Shown here piece by piece: positions 8,030 through 16,353 of a DNA stretch of 38,581 nt (its first letter is position 1; each line of letters starts with the position of its first letter). Below the pieces are notes generated by a model, which worked only from the letters and a program-made list of their open reading frames with translations, had not been told where the DNA came from and searched no databases. The translations under genes were made by a program, and so were the position numbers. Source of the DNA: CAZDXJ01 sp964509475 (GTDB taxonomy: Bacteria > Pseudomonadota > Gammaproteobacteria > Methylococcales > Methylomonadaceae); contig CAZDXJ010000016.1 of NCBI GenBank assembly GCA_964509475.1, positions 1 through 38,581 on the forward strand, read 5' to 3'.

Positions 8030-9514
8030 ATGAATTATAAGCCAATGAAATATCGGCAAAAACATTGTAACGTTACCTGTCAGTACAAAAATAGTGCTGT
8101 ACTTGTCTGGATTGCAATATTCTGGGGACTGAGCTGCACCGTGCTGGCCAGCCCCCCCTTGCCGCAAGGATTGAGTCCTGAAAAACCCAAATTACCACAA
8201 GGTCTGCAATCCCCGAACCTGCCATCCGGTCTGAAAACGGAAAAACCAAAGCTGCCTGACGGCCTGTCATCGAATAATACCAGCCTTCAAAATCCCCGGA
8301 ATATACAGGACAAGCTGGAGTCCTTGGTGTCAATCAGTGGTTTTTGGGATGTACGCGGCGGCCTGCGCACACAAGACGATCCACACCAGGATCAGGCCTC
8401 CCTGGGCGAAACCCGTTTGCAAATTGACCTGCAGGCGGATATCGGTCCGGTAACGGCAAAACTGGTCAATGACTTCATTTATGATGCTCTGGCGTCCAAC
8501 CAGCAAATCAATCTGAATAGCGGTCAAGGCTGGCTTGATCTGCGCGAGGCCAACCTGATGTTCAGCCCTTTTTCCTTTGTTGACTTCAAGATTGGCCGGC
8601 AAATTCTGACCTGGGGCACAGGTGATCTGATTTTTGTCAACGACCTGTTTCCAAAAGATTGGCGGGCGTTTTTTATTGGCCGCGATGTCGCCTATTTAAA
8701 AGCGCCTTCCGATGCCATCAAAGCCGCGTTTTTCTCAAAATTTGCCAATCTGGACGTTGTTTTCACCCCCTGGTTTGACGCCGACCGCTCCATTAGCGGC
8801 GAACGCATTTCCTATTACAATCCAGTACAGGGTGATTTGGCTGGAAAGAACGCGGTGATACAAACCCAACGTCCCGATTCCGCCGAATGGTCGCTACGGC
8901 TTTATAAAAACCTGGGCGACAACGAGCTGGCTGTGTATGGCTATCACGGCTTCTGGAAAAGTCCGGCCGGACAAAACCCTGATTCGGGAAAAGCGATTTA
9001 CCCCGATCTGGATGTTATCGGCGCTAGTATCCGGCGTCCCTTATTGGCCGGTATCGCCAGTTTTGAAATGGGTTATTACCACTCCCCCGATGCCCATGCC
9101 GGCAACAACCCGTTTGTACAAAACAGCGAAGTCCGTTTTTTATTCGCTTATGAACAGGAAATCGTAAAAAACCTGACCCTCGGTCTCCAGTACTACCAGG
9201 AATGGATGCAAGATTATGCCAATTATTTGCGCAACCTTCCCGATGGCTTTGCAGCACGTGATGAAATCCGCCATGTTGTCACCCAGCGTCTGACCTGGCT
9301 GACCTACAATCAAAATCTGGCTCTGTCTTTGTTTAGCTTTTTTTCTCCCTCGGATATGGATGCTTATTTCCGGCCCAAAATTCATTACAAAATCACCGAC
9401 GCCTGGTCAGCGGAACTGGGTGGAAATTTTTTTGCAGGCAAGAACAAACACACCTTTTTTGGCCAATTCCAAAAAAACAATAATGTTTACATGGCCTTTC
9501 GATTTGGTTTTTAA
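8030..9514 (+). CDS. Outer-membrane beta-barrel-like protein with proline-rich LPxGL repeats at the N terminus
   Basis: About 494 residues from the ATG at 8030 (an ATG at 8045 is equally possible; neither has a clear ribosome site). A hydrophobic segment (AVLVWIAIFWGLSCTVLASP) acts as signal peptide. It is followed by four copies of an (P/K/N)LP(Q/S/D)GL motif spaced by short linkers (about residues 50-95). The rest alternates short amphipathic strands and ends in aromatic F (..VYMAFRFGF), typical of outer-membrane barrels, and resembles barrel proteins that accompany RND/LolA-like operons (DUF1302-like). It lies 171 nt after the LolA-like gene without an obvious terminator, so probably belongs to the same unit and completes the inner membrane-periplasm-outer membrane route. 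Confidence 0.8.
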   Translation: MNYKPMKYRQKHCNVTCQYKNSAVLVWIAIFWGLSCTVLASPPLPQGLSPEKPKLPQGLQSPNLPSGLKTEKPKLPDGLSSNNTSLQNPRNIQDKLESLVSISGFWDVRGGLRTQDDPHQDQASLGETRLQIDLQADIGPVTAKLVNDFIYDALASNQQINLNSGQGWLDLREANLMFSPFSFVDFKIGRQILTWGTGDLIFVNDLFPKDWRAFFIGRDVAYLKAPSDAIKAAFFSKFANLDVVFTPWFDADRSISGERISYYNPVQGDLAGKNAVIQTQRPDSAEWSLRLYKNLGDNELAVYGYHGFWKSPAGQNPDSGKAIYPDLDVIGASIRRPLLAGIASFEMGYYHSPDAHAGNNPFVQNSEVRFLFAYEQEIVKNLTLGLQYYQEWMQDYANYLRNLPDGFAARDEIRHVVTQRLTWLTYNQNLALSLFSFFSPSDMDAYFRPKIHYKITDAWSAELGGNFFAGKNKHTFFGQFQKNNNVYMAFRFGF

Positions 9515-9537
9515 TCCTTTTTTCCAAATTATTCCCT

Positions 9538-9555
9538 ATACTGCACGCGGCCATA
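9538..9555 (+). repeat. Partial copy (first 18 bp) of the TATACT..CGCGG dispersed repeat
   Basis: TATACTGCACGCGGCCAT matches the beginning of the repeat at 35571 and diverges after that. It lies in the 222-nt gap between the outer-membrane protein and brxA, in which I see no gene. Confidence 0.6.
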
Positions 9556-9676
9556 TTCGTACAAGATCAATGATAACGTGACCTTGACATTTTATTCCTT
9601 GCCAAGTAGCTTTACGTCTGTTTTTAGTCCTGTTTATTCAAACAAGACCCGCCTCCCCAGCCTTAAACACCTGGTT

Positions 9677-9715
9677 TATACTTCACGCGGTCACGGTTGC
9701 GGATTTTGAAAATAG
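9677..9715 (+). repeat. 39-bp direct repeat, left boundary of the defence island
   Basis: Identical over 39 bp to 28403-28441 in the same orientation. It begins TATACTTCACGCGG and ends in TTTTGAAAATAG, and lies 21 nt before the brxA start. Its first 27 bp belong to a dispersed family with further copies at 28268, 28742, 35571 and 35963. Confidence 0.9.
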
Positions 9716-9736
9716 CTAAAACAAGAAGTGGCGAGT

Positions 9737-10528
9737 ATGACGGAAAAGAATAAACAATTGACACGCTTCGGATTCAGTTTCAAACGAGGCGGCGCTCATA
9801 CTTCCCGCACAATGATGCTTGAAGAGCTGAAATCGCTTTTATCCTATGTAAACCGTGTTGATGCTGTAAAACACGATTACCTGCATGCGATAGACGATGA
9901 AAACTGCCTTGGTAAACGATCAGCCAAAACGCGTATTCTGACTTACCGGCACCTTGTGGATATTTATTCACTTGAGCCGTCTAACGTTCTTTTTCGAGCT
10001 TTATTATATTTCTGGGATCGTGATACCTCAGGACAACCCTTACTTGCATTACTTTGCACTTATGCACGCGATCCTGTTTTTCGCTCTACCGCGTCTTTTA
10101 TTTTAAAGTTCCCGGAAGGCGCAACTGTTTCACGTGAAGCTCTTGAGGAATATATTGATGACATTGAGCCAGGTCGTTTCAGTAAAGCAACGTTAAAATC
10201 CACAGCACAGAATATTAACTCGACCTGGACAAAATCCGGGCATTTGCAAGGCCGTATCAAAAAGATTCGTACACCGGCTATTCCCACTGTGGGAAGTGTA
10301 TCTTATGCGTTGCTACTCGGTTACTTGTCCGGTGTACGCGGGCAATCACTCTTTCGAACAGAATACATCGAATTGCTTGACTGTTGTTTCGATAAAGCCA
10401 TCGAGTTTGCTGAAGAAGCATCACGAAAAGGCTGGATAGTATTCAAACGCGTTGGTAATGTGATTGAAGTTCTGTTCCCAAATCTGATAAACAAGCAAGA
10501 AATGGAGTGGCTTCGTGAGCAAAGTTAA
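9737..10528 (+). CDS. brxA: BREX protein BrxA (DUF1819)
   Basis: About 263 residues from ATG 9737 (a GTG at 9728 is possible). The sequence TRFGFSFKRGGAHTSRTMMLEEL at the N terminus and the following all-helical protein match the DUF1819/BrxA family, the first gene of type 1 BREX loci, a small DNA-binding protein whose exact role in the system is not settled. The next gene overlaps it by 14 nt and is brxB, as in known type 1 loci, which supports the call. It is the first gene after the left 39-bp island repeat, so its promoter must lie in or near that repeat. Confidence 0.9.
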   Translation: MTEKNKQLTRFGFSFKRGGAHTSRTMMLEELKSLLSYVNRVDAVKHDYLHAIDDENCLGKRSAKTRILTYRHLVDIYSLEPSNVLFRALLYFWDRDTSGQPLLALLCTYARDPVFRSTASFILKFPEGATVSREALEEYIDDIEPGRFSKATLKSTAQNINSTWTKSGHLQGRIKKIRTPAIPTVGSVSYALLLGYLSGVRGQSLFRTEYIELLDCCFDKAIEFAEEASRKGWIVFKRVGNVIEVLFPNLINKQEMEWLREQS

Positions 10529-11066
10529 GCGACTTATTCAATCTTACAGTAAACATATTGCTGTGCCATGGAGAGATGACGCAGCCGCAGCACAGCGGGT
10601 TATTTTTTGCGTCTACAACGAAAACGAAGAACGCTGGCTGCGCGCCAGAATTGATGAATTTGAAATAGCCACCCGACAAGCTGAACATGATTGGGCAATT
10701 TTCGATTTAACGGATACATTTGCTGTCTGGTTATCTTCAGGGCGTTATGCAAAAAGTTATTTTCAAAAACCCCATTTACTACACACACTTTTACCTAAAT
10801 ACCTGACATTTTTAACTAAAGAATTTGAAAACTTTCTCCAGAAAAACAAGGTAGATGAAAATACTGTGGTTGCCATTAAAGGCGTGGGATCATTATTTGG
10901 ATTTCTGAAAGTAAAAGATGTTGTCGATGAGTTTGCACCGATGGTTAAAGGAAGACTTGTCATCTTTTTCCCGGGCAGCTTCGAAAATAATAATTACAGA
11001 CTGCTGGACGGTTATGACGGGTGGAACTATCTTGCCATACCTATCACTGCGAACAAAGAGTTTTGA
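10515..11066 (+). CDS. brxB: BREX protein BrxB (DUF1788)
   Basis: A 183-residue protein starting at GTG 10515 inside the end of brxA. Features such as VPWRDDAAAAQRVIFCVYNENEERWLRARI and the C-terminal GRLVIFFPGSFENNNYRLLDGYDGWNYLAIPI match the BrxB/DUF1788 family, needed for BREX function and often described as an organising partner of PglZ and BrxC. The stop codon (11064-11066) lies in the first bases of the AACCACAAATGG repeat arm, so an element has inserted directly at the end of the gene; the last residues may therefore differ from the ancestral C terminus. Confidence 0.9.
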   Translation: MSKVKRLIQSYSKHIAVPWRDDAAAAQRVIFCVYNENEERWLRARIDEFEIATRQAEHDWAIFDLTDTFAVWLSSGRYAKSYFQKPHLLHTLLPKYLTFLTKEFENFLQKNKVDENTVVAIKGVGSLFGFLKVKDVVDEFAPMVKGRLVIFFPGSFENNNYRLLDGYDGWNYLAIPITANKEF

Positions 11067-11365
11067 ACCACAAATGGACACTAATGAACACGAATTATTA
11101 TTAAAAGACGAGGTTTATCAGGTGGTAGGGTGCGCCATGGAGGCGCTTAATACGCTTGGGCATGGATCGCTTTCGATAAGGTCATCATTGAGATCAAAAC
11201 CATTGCTAAAATAACGGATATCGAACGTGGCCAGATCATTAGCTATTTGAAAATCACAAGTCTTCGCGTCGGTGTAATTTTGAATTTTAAATACTCGAAA
11301 CTCGAATGGGAACGAATCATTTTATAAATCGTATTAGTGTTTATTCGTGTTCATTCGTGGTTCAA
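11063..11365 (+). mobile_element. Element with AACCAC..AACACGAA terminal inverted repeats enclosing a GxxExxY remnant
   Basis: The left arm (11063-11094) and the reverse complement of the right arm (11334-11365) share the pattern TTGAACCACRAATGRACAC and then AAT.AACAC.AA. The two arms enclose one decayed GxxExxY-type gene whose start codon lies inside the left arm. The right arm ends about 10 nt before the brxC start, leaving the AAGGGAG ribosome site in place. A second, ORF-less pair of arms is at 28031-28103. I see no transposase. Confidence 0.7.
11074..11327 (+). pseudogene. GxxExxY-type PD-(D/E)XK protein with internal deletion and frameshift
   Basis: The 5' part reads MDTNEHELLLKDEVYQ, then AMEALNTLGHG, the normal start of GxxExxY proteins. 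The frame then changes and the DNA from about 11178 reads FDKVIIEIKTIAKITDIERG, then ISYLKITSLRVGVILNF, and ends EWERIIL-stop, the normal C-terminal half. The middle, which should contain the family-defining G..E..Y motif and the catalytic Asp, is missing (roughly 50 codons). The remaining EIK is part of the catalytic motif. The product would be non-functional. It separates brxB from brxC. Confidence 0.85.
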
Positions 11366-11375
11366 GGGAGTTCTC

Positions 11376-14300
11376 ATGAACAATTGTGATATTTACCAAA
11401 CAGATCCAGCGACCCGCAAATTGGTTAATGAAGGTGTCGCCAGTGTTAATGACGAAAAAACCAGTCAGGCGCTGGCCGTACTCCGTTATGAATTAGAAAC
11501 CTTCGTTTGTGATGGTCAATACCAAAAAGGAATGGAGCATATTCTTGAAACCTATTTAAAAAATATAGACCAGGCGCAACAGCCTGCCGTTTGGGTCAGT
11601 GGATTCTACGGTTCTGGTAAATCACACCTGGTGAAAATGCTCCGTGCGCTTTGGGTTGATACGGTTTTTGAAGATGGCGCCACAGCTCGCGGCATCGCTA
11701 ATTTGCCACAAAATATTCAGGATCATTTAAAAGAACTCAGCACACAGGCTAAACGACATGCTGGCTTACACGCCGCATCGGGCACTCTGGGCGCTGGTGC
11801 AAGCGGCAGTGTTCGTCTGGCTCTTTTACGGATTATTTTTAAATCAGCCGGGCTTCCAGAGCAGTACCCTGTAGCCCGTTTTGTCATGTGGCTTAAATCT
11901 GAAGGCATCGAGAACCAGGTCCGTAGCCAGGTAGAACAAAGTGGGTTTGACTGGGAAGAAGAGCTGGACAATTTCTATGTTGCCGAAGGTTTGCATGAGG
12001 CCTTGGTTAAGGCCAAACCCAATCTATTCACATCACCTGCCTCCTGTGTCGAAACCCTGAACAATCTGTATCCCTATGTCCAGGATGTCTCCAGCGACGA
12101 TATGCTCAAAACCATTCGTCAAGCGCTTACCCATGACGGCAAATTTCCGTTGACCCTTGTGGTACTCGATGAGGTTCAACAATACATTGGAGAAGACAGT
12201 CAACGCTCGATTGATGTCCAGGAAGTCGTCGAAGCCTGTAGCAAGAATATTGGCGGCAAACTGCTATTTATCGGTACAGGCCAGACAGCCGTAACAGGCA
12301 CCAGTAACCTGAAAAAGCTGGAAGGCCGTTTTACCATTCGCGTCGAACTATCCGATGCCGATGTCGATGCCGTCATACGGCAGGTTATTCTTGCCAAAAA
12401 ACCTGAAGCAAAAGCGCCCATTGAACAAATCATGCAAACCAACCTGGGCGAGATTTCCAGGCACCTTGCCGGCACCACCATTGGTTATCAGCAGGATGAT
12501 ATTCCCTATTTTCCGCAGGATTATCCTATTCTTCCAGTTCGTCGCCGCTTCTGGGAAAACACCTTACGTGTACTTGACCAAACCGGTACGGATAGTCAGC
12601 TTCGTAACCAGCTCAGTATGATTCACAAGGTCATCCAAACGAATTTAAATGATCCTCTGGGAAGTGTTGTACCAGCAGACTATCTCTACTTTGATTCCGC
12701 AGATAAATTGTTACAGTCACGCATTCTGCCTCGCAAGGTGCACGAAAAAACCATGAGCTGGCGCAAGGGTAGTGATGACGAAAAACTCATGGCGCGTGCC
12801 TGCGGCCTGGTCTTTTTGATTAACAAACTCGCCAGTAGTCATCATGAAACCGGTATCCACGCCACAATAGATACCCTGGCCGACCTGCTGGTTGAAGACC
12901 TGTCACAGGGTTCCGGCGCACTTCGCAGCAAACTGCCGGGGCTACTCGACAAATGCGAACTGCTGATGAAGGTCGGGGATGAATACCGTATTCAGACCGA
13001 GGAAAGCGCTGCCTGGAGCGATGAGTTCTTGAGCCAGCGATCCGCGCTCGGGAGCGAAGCGCATCGCATCGAAGCAGAGCGTGACGACCGCATCCGCAAG
13101 AAATTCGGTGAGATGGTCCGCAAGCTCTCTCTGACCCAGGGTAGCTCAAAAGTCACGCGTGACATCTACCCACTGTTTGATGCCAACCTGCCAGATGATG
13201 CCAATCAACGCATATACGTCTGGGTGCGCGATGGATGGAGCATCGATGAAAACTCCGTGCGGGCCGATGCACGCCAGGCTGGAAATCAATCCCCCACGCT
13301 TTTTGTGTTCATTCCAAAACGCTCTGCCGATGACCTGCGCCATCATCTGATCGACTACAAAGCGGCCAGTGCCACCCTGGATAAACGTAGCGTCCCCAAT
13401 ACGCCGGAAGGCGTGGAAGCCCGTGCAGCCATGGAGACTAGCAAGCAAACCGCTGAAGGTAAAATTCGCGAATTGCTGGAAGAGGCATTCTCAGGTAGTA
13501 GAGTATTCCAGGGAGGCGGTAACGAAATTCTTGGCAATGATTTGCAGGATATGATTTTGGAAGCCGCAGGCAATTCGTTACAGCGGCTCTACCCGCAGTT
13601 TCATATTGCCGATCATAGCGGTTGGTCAAAAGTCTATGAACAAGCAAAAAAAGGCGCACCTGACGCGCTGAAGGCTGTTGGCGATGAAGGTGAACCAGCC
13701 AGGAATCCAGTGTGCAAAGCCATTCTGGGCTTCATTGCCGGTGGCAAGAAGGGTGCGGATGTTCGCGCCCAGTTTGAATCAGCGCCTTTTGGCTGGTCCC
13801 GTGATGCCGTCGATGGTGGTCTGCAAGCGCTGTTAATAGCTGGACTCATTCGAGCCCAGGACGAGCGTGGTCAAACCATAGATCCGAAAGAACTGGAACG
13901 TAAATCCATTGGCAAGGTGATGTTCAAGGTGGAATCAGCCACCGTTACCACAGTCCAGCGCATTCAGATCCGCAAACTGTTACAAAAAGTTGGGCTAACC
14001 GTCAAACAAGGTGAAGAATTGAGTTATGTACCGCAGTTTCTGCAAAAAATGCTCGAACTCGCCAATCAGGCGGGCGGAGAAGCGCCTAAACCAGAGCAGC
14101 CAGAAACGACTTTTCTCGATGAAATTCGCCTTACCGCAGGCAATGAACAACTGCTGTCCCTGTACAACCGGCGCGAGGAGCTTGGCAAGCATATTGATGT
14201 CTGGACTATTCTTGCCGAGCGTATCAGCAAATGCTGGCCAAACTGGCAAGTCTTAACACGCCTGGCGGCTCACGCCACCGGTATTGCAGATGCAGAGGTG

Positions 14301-14813
14301 ATTCTTGCTCAAGTCAAAACCATTGAGCAACAGCGCCAACTGCTCGAAGAACCCGACTTGATTGCACCACTCATTGCCAACCTGACTCAACGGCTACGGG
14401 ATGAACTCAATCGCCTGGATCAGCAATATGAGGCAAGTCATAAACAAGGCATGGAACGTTTAGAGGATGATTCAAACTGGCAACAGCTCGAACCTGAACA
14501 GCGCAATCAGTTGTTAGCGGAACAACGACTTACACTAAAGGATCGCCCCGAGGTCAAGATCCAGAGCACGGCTGATGTACTCACAACCCTCGACAACTGC
14601 GCTCTGTCTATGTTTGCCGATCGTGTTGCCGCTATGCCTGCTCGCTTTGATAATGTCGCAACGGGTGCAGTAGAACTTTGCGAACCCAAGGCGCAGTTTA
14701 TTCAGGCGCCTCGCCGTACTCTCAAAACGGATGAGGATATTGATGCCTGGACTGAAGAGGTTAAACAACAGTTAAAAGCCGCCCTGCAACAAGGGCCGGT
14801 GGTGATTCAATAG
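11376..14813 (+). CDS. brxC: BREX ATPase BrxC (P-loop)
   Basis: A 1145-residue protein from ATG 11376, which has an AAGGGAG ribosome site; the 13 extra upstream codons (MFIRVHSWFKG..) are translated inverted-repeat arm and are not part of the family. Walker A is GFYGSGKSH (residues 76-84) and Walker B is LVVLDEVQQY (about 260-270). The N-terminal DIYQTDPATRKLVNEGVA region is typical of BrxC, the large ATPase of type 1 BREX, required with BrxB, PglX and PglZ for host methylation. Length is close to the usual 1200. The frame is intact, with no palindromic insertions, in marked contrast to pglX. Confidence 0.95.
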   Translation: MNNCDIYQTDPATRKLVNEGVASVNDEKTSQALAVLRYELETFVCDGQYQKGMEHILETYLKNIDQAQQPAVWVSGFYGSGKSHLVKMLRALWVDTVFEDGATARGIANLPQNIQDHLKELSTQAKRHAGLHAASGTLGAGASGSVRLALLRIIFKSAGLPEQYPVARFVMWLKSEGIENQVRSQVEQSGFDWEEELDNFYVAEGLHEALVKAKPNLFTSPASCVETLNNLYPYVQDVSSDDMLKTIRQALTHDGKFPLTLVVLDEVQQYIGEDSQRSIDVQEVVEACSKNIGGKLLFIGTGQTAVTGTSNLKKLEGRFTIRVELSDADVDAVIRQVILAKKPEAKAPIEQIMQTNLGEISRHLAGTTIGYQQDDIPYFPQDYPILPVRRRFWENTLRVLDQTGTDSQLRNQLSMIHKVIQTNLNDPLGSVVPADYLYFDSADKLLQSRILPRKVHEKTMSWRKGSDDEKLMARACGLVFLINKLASSHHETGIHATIDTLADLLVEDLSQGSGALRSKLPGLLDKCELLMKVGDEYRIQTEESAAWSDEFLSQRSALGSEAHRIEAERDDRIRKKFGEMVRKLSLTQGSSKVTRDIYPLFDANLPDDANQRIYVWVRDGWSIDENSVRADARQAGNQSPTLFVFIPKRSADDLRHHLIDYKAASATLDKRSVPNTPEGVEARAAMETSKQTAEGKIRELLEEAFSGSRVFQGGGNEILGNDLQDMILEAAGNSLQRLYPQFHIADHSGWSKVYEQAKKGAPDALKAVGDEGEPARNPVCKAILGFIAGGKKGADVRAQFESAPFGWSRDAVDGGLQALLIAGLIRAQDERGQTIDPKELERKSIGKVMFKVESATVTTVQRIQIRKLLQKVGLTVKQGEELSYVPQFLQKMLELANQAGGEAPKPEQPETTFLDEIRLTAGNEQLLSLYNRREELGKHIDVWTILAERISKCWPNWQVLTRLAAHATGIADAEVILAQVKTIEQQRQLLEEPDLIAPLIANLTQRLRDELNRLDQQYEASHKQGMERLEDDSNWQQLEPEQRNQLLAEQRLTLKDRPEVKIQSTADVLTTLDNCALSMFADRVAAMPARFDNVATGAVELCEPKAQFIQAPRRTLKTDEDIDAWTEEVKQQLKAALQQGPVVIQ

Positions 14814-14822
14814 GAGGCTGAA

Positions 14823-15866
14823 ATGCTTGAAAAAATAAAACTTGAACGATTTACAGCCTTCGAGAAATTGGAAATTGATTTCTCTCCAGGTATCAATATC
14901 TTTGTGGGGGAAAATGGTACCGGCAAAACGCATATACTTAAAGCACTCTACTCAGCTTGCGATATTTCCAAAACACAACAGGGTCTGGCCGAAAAACTCA
15001 ACAGAGTTTACCTTCCGTCAAAAAATCAAATCGGTCGTTTGATCAAGCGTTCTCCGGTCAGCAGTAAAGGTTTTGTTGAAGTTTGGAGAAAAACCTTGGA
15101 AGGAGAAAAAATACGCATTCGACTCAATCTTTCCAGCCACACAAAAACACCTGAAAAAGCAACCGAAAGTGGCACCCCTAAACAGTGGAGAGAGCATCCT
15201 GTCGAATCCGTCTATATACCGGTTAAAGACATGATGGCCAATGCACCTGGGTTTCGCTCACTTTACAGCTTGCGGAATATCCACTTTGAAGAGGTCTATG
15301 CCGACATTATTGACAGGGCCTTTCTGGGAACATTAAAAGGTCCTATTGATGCTTCGCGCAAGCAATTACTGGCCATCTTACAGAAATCGATGGATGGTAA
15401 GGTAATCACAAAAAATGAAGCGTTTTTTCTAAAAAACAAGCAAGGTGAACTGGAATTCACCCTTTTGGCAGAAGGGTTGCGCAAATTGGCGCTCTTATGG
15501 GTTCTTATTCAAAACGGAACGTTAACGAATGGCTCCATTCTGTTTTGGGATGAACCGGAAACCAATTTAAATCCAAAGCTGATGGAAAGCGTGGTAGAAA
15601 TTCTCATAGAGCTGCAACGCATGGGCGTGCAGATTTTTCTCACCACTCACGATTATGTCATCCTGAAAGAGTTTGATCTGCAAACTAAAGCGGAAGATAA
15701 AATACGCTATCACAGTCTGTATCGAGACCAGGAAATCGGTGAAATTAAGGTTACTTCTACAGACAATTACCTAAATATCTCTCCAAATGCGATTGATGAC
15801 ACTTTTGGCCTCTTGGTTGAACGGGAAATCAAGCAATCTATGGAAGGAGGGCAGAATGATACTTGA
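14823..15866 (+). CDS. AAA-family ATPase (SMC/OLD-like, no TOPRIM), first of an accessory pair
   Basis: A 347-residue protein with Walker A GENGTGKT (residues 29-36), Walker B ILFWDEPETNLNPK (about 240-253) and an H-loop LTTHD shortly after. This is the AAA_15/AAA_21 type of ABC-like ATPase; it is too short to include the TOPRIM nuclease of OLD proteins. The next gene overlaps it by 11 nt and encodes a PD-(D/E)XK-like protein, so the pair is probably an ATPase sensor plus nuclease effector. It starts 10 nt after brxC with ATAGGAGGCTGAA as ribosome site and would be made with the BREX proteins. Not a core BREX gene; role inferred from context only. Confidence 0.85.
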   Translation: MLEKIKLERFTAFEKLEIDFSPGINIFVGENGTGKTHILKALYSACDISKTQQGLAEKLNRVYLPSKNQIGRLIKRSPVSSKGFVEVWRKTLEGEKIRIRLNLSSHTKTPEKATESGTPKQWREHPVESVYIPVKDMMANAPGFRSLYSLRNIHFEEVYADIIDRAFLGTLKGPIDASRKQLLAILQKSMDGKVITKNEAFFLKNKQGELEFTLLAEGLRKLALLWVLIQNGTLTNGSILFWDEPETNLNPKLMESVVEILIELQRMGVQIFLTTHDYVILKEFDLQTKAEDKIRYHSLYRDQEIGEIKVTSTDNYLNISPNAIDDTFGLLVEREIKQSMEGGQNDT

Positions 15867-16353
15867 AGAGGGAAATATTCGAATCAACTTTCAAAATGCA
15901 CTGGATGGGTTCAAGTTTGATGATTCTGATAGAACAAGCACGAAGTTTCACGGGCTATCTCATTGCATGAAGGCTGTAGACTTTGTCGTAGAGTTAAATG
16001 ATAGTTATCTGTTTGTAGAAATAAAGGATTTCCACAATTCAGACCAATATACGGATAGTGCGAAACTTAGCAACCTTGTTAAAGTGCTTGTCACTAAATT
16101 TCGAGACTCATTCATTTACCGTTGGGCAGAGAACAAAAACGACAAACCAATCAAATACCTTTGCTTAATGGAATTGGAGAATGCATCAATTTCACGATTG
16201 ATGAAAGAATTAAAAAGGCAACTTCCAGAAAAAGGGCCAAAAAACAGGTGGCAACAGCCCATCGCAGCAACTTGTGTTGTTGCCAACATAAACCGCTGGA
16301 ACGCCAGTTTTCCAGATTGGCCGGTGAGTCGTCTTAAAGCAGGAGGAGCATGA
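15856..16353 (+). CDS. Putative PD-(D/E)XK-type nuclease partner of the preceding ATPase
   Basis: A 165-residue protein from ATG 15856 (ribosome site GGAAGGAGGG), overlapping the ATPase gene by 11 nt and ending in an ATGA overlap with pglX. A beta-hairpin around residues 40-59 reads VDFVVEL..YLFVEIKDF: Asp42, Glu55 and Lys57 fit the D..ExK signature of the PD-(D/E)XK nuclease fold. The rest is helical and charged, with no signal peptide or membrane segment. I do not recognise a named family. The tight coupling to an ATPase and placement inside BREX suggest a two-gene defence or anti-defence module; a structural, non-catalytic role cannot be excluded. Confidence 0.65.
   Translation: MILEEGNIRINFQNALDGFKFDDSDRTSTKFHGLSHCMKAVDFVVELNDSYLFVEIKDFHNSDQYTDSAKLSNLVKVLVTKFRDSFIYRWAENKNDKPIKYLCLMELENASISRLMKELKRQLPEKGPKNRWQQPIAATCVVANINRWNASFPDWPVSRLKAGGA

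Noticed and set aside
11337..11375. Upstream extension of brxC (MFIRVHSWFKG..)
   Set aside because: These codons translate the inverted-repeat arm. The ATG at 11376 has the ribosome site and matches the family start.
14823..16353. PARIS (AriA-AriB) system
   Set aside because: The ATPase is of a compatible type, but the partner has a D..ExK pattern and 165 residues, not the DUF4435/TOPRIM-like protein expected for AriB, and the position differs from the Salmonella case.
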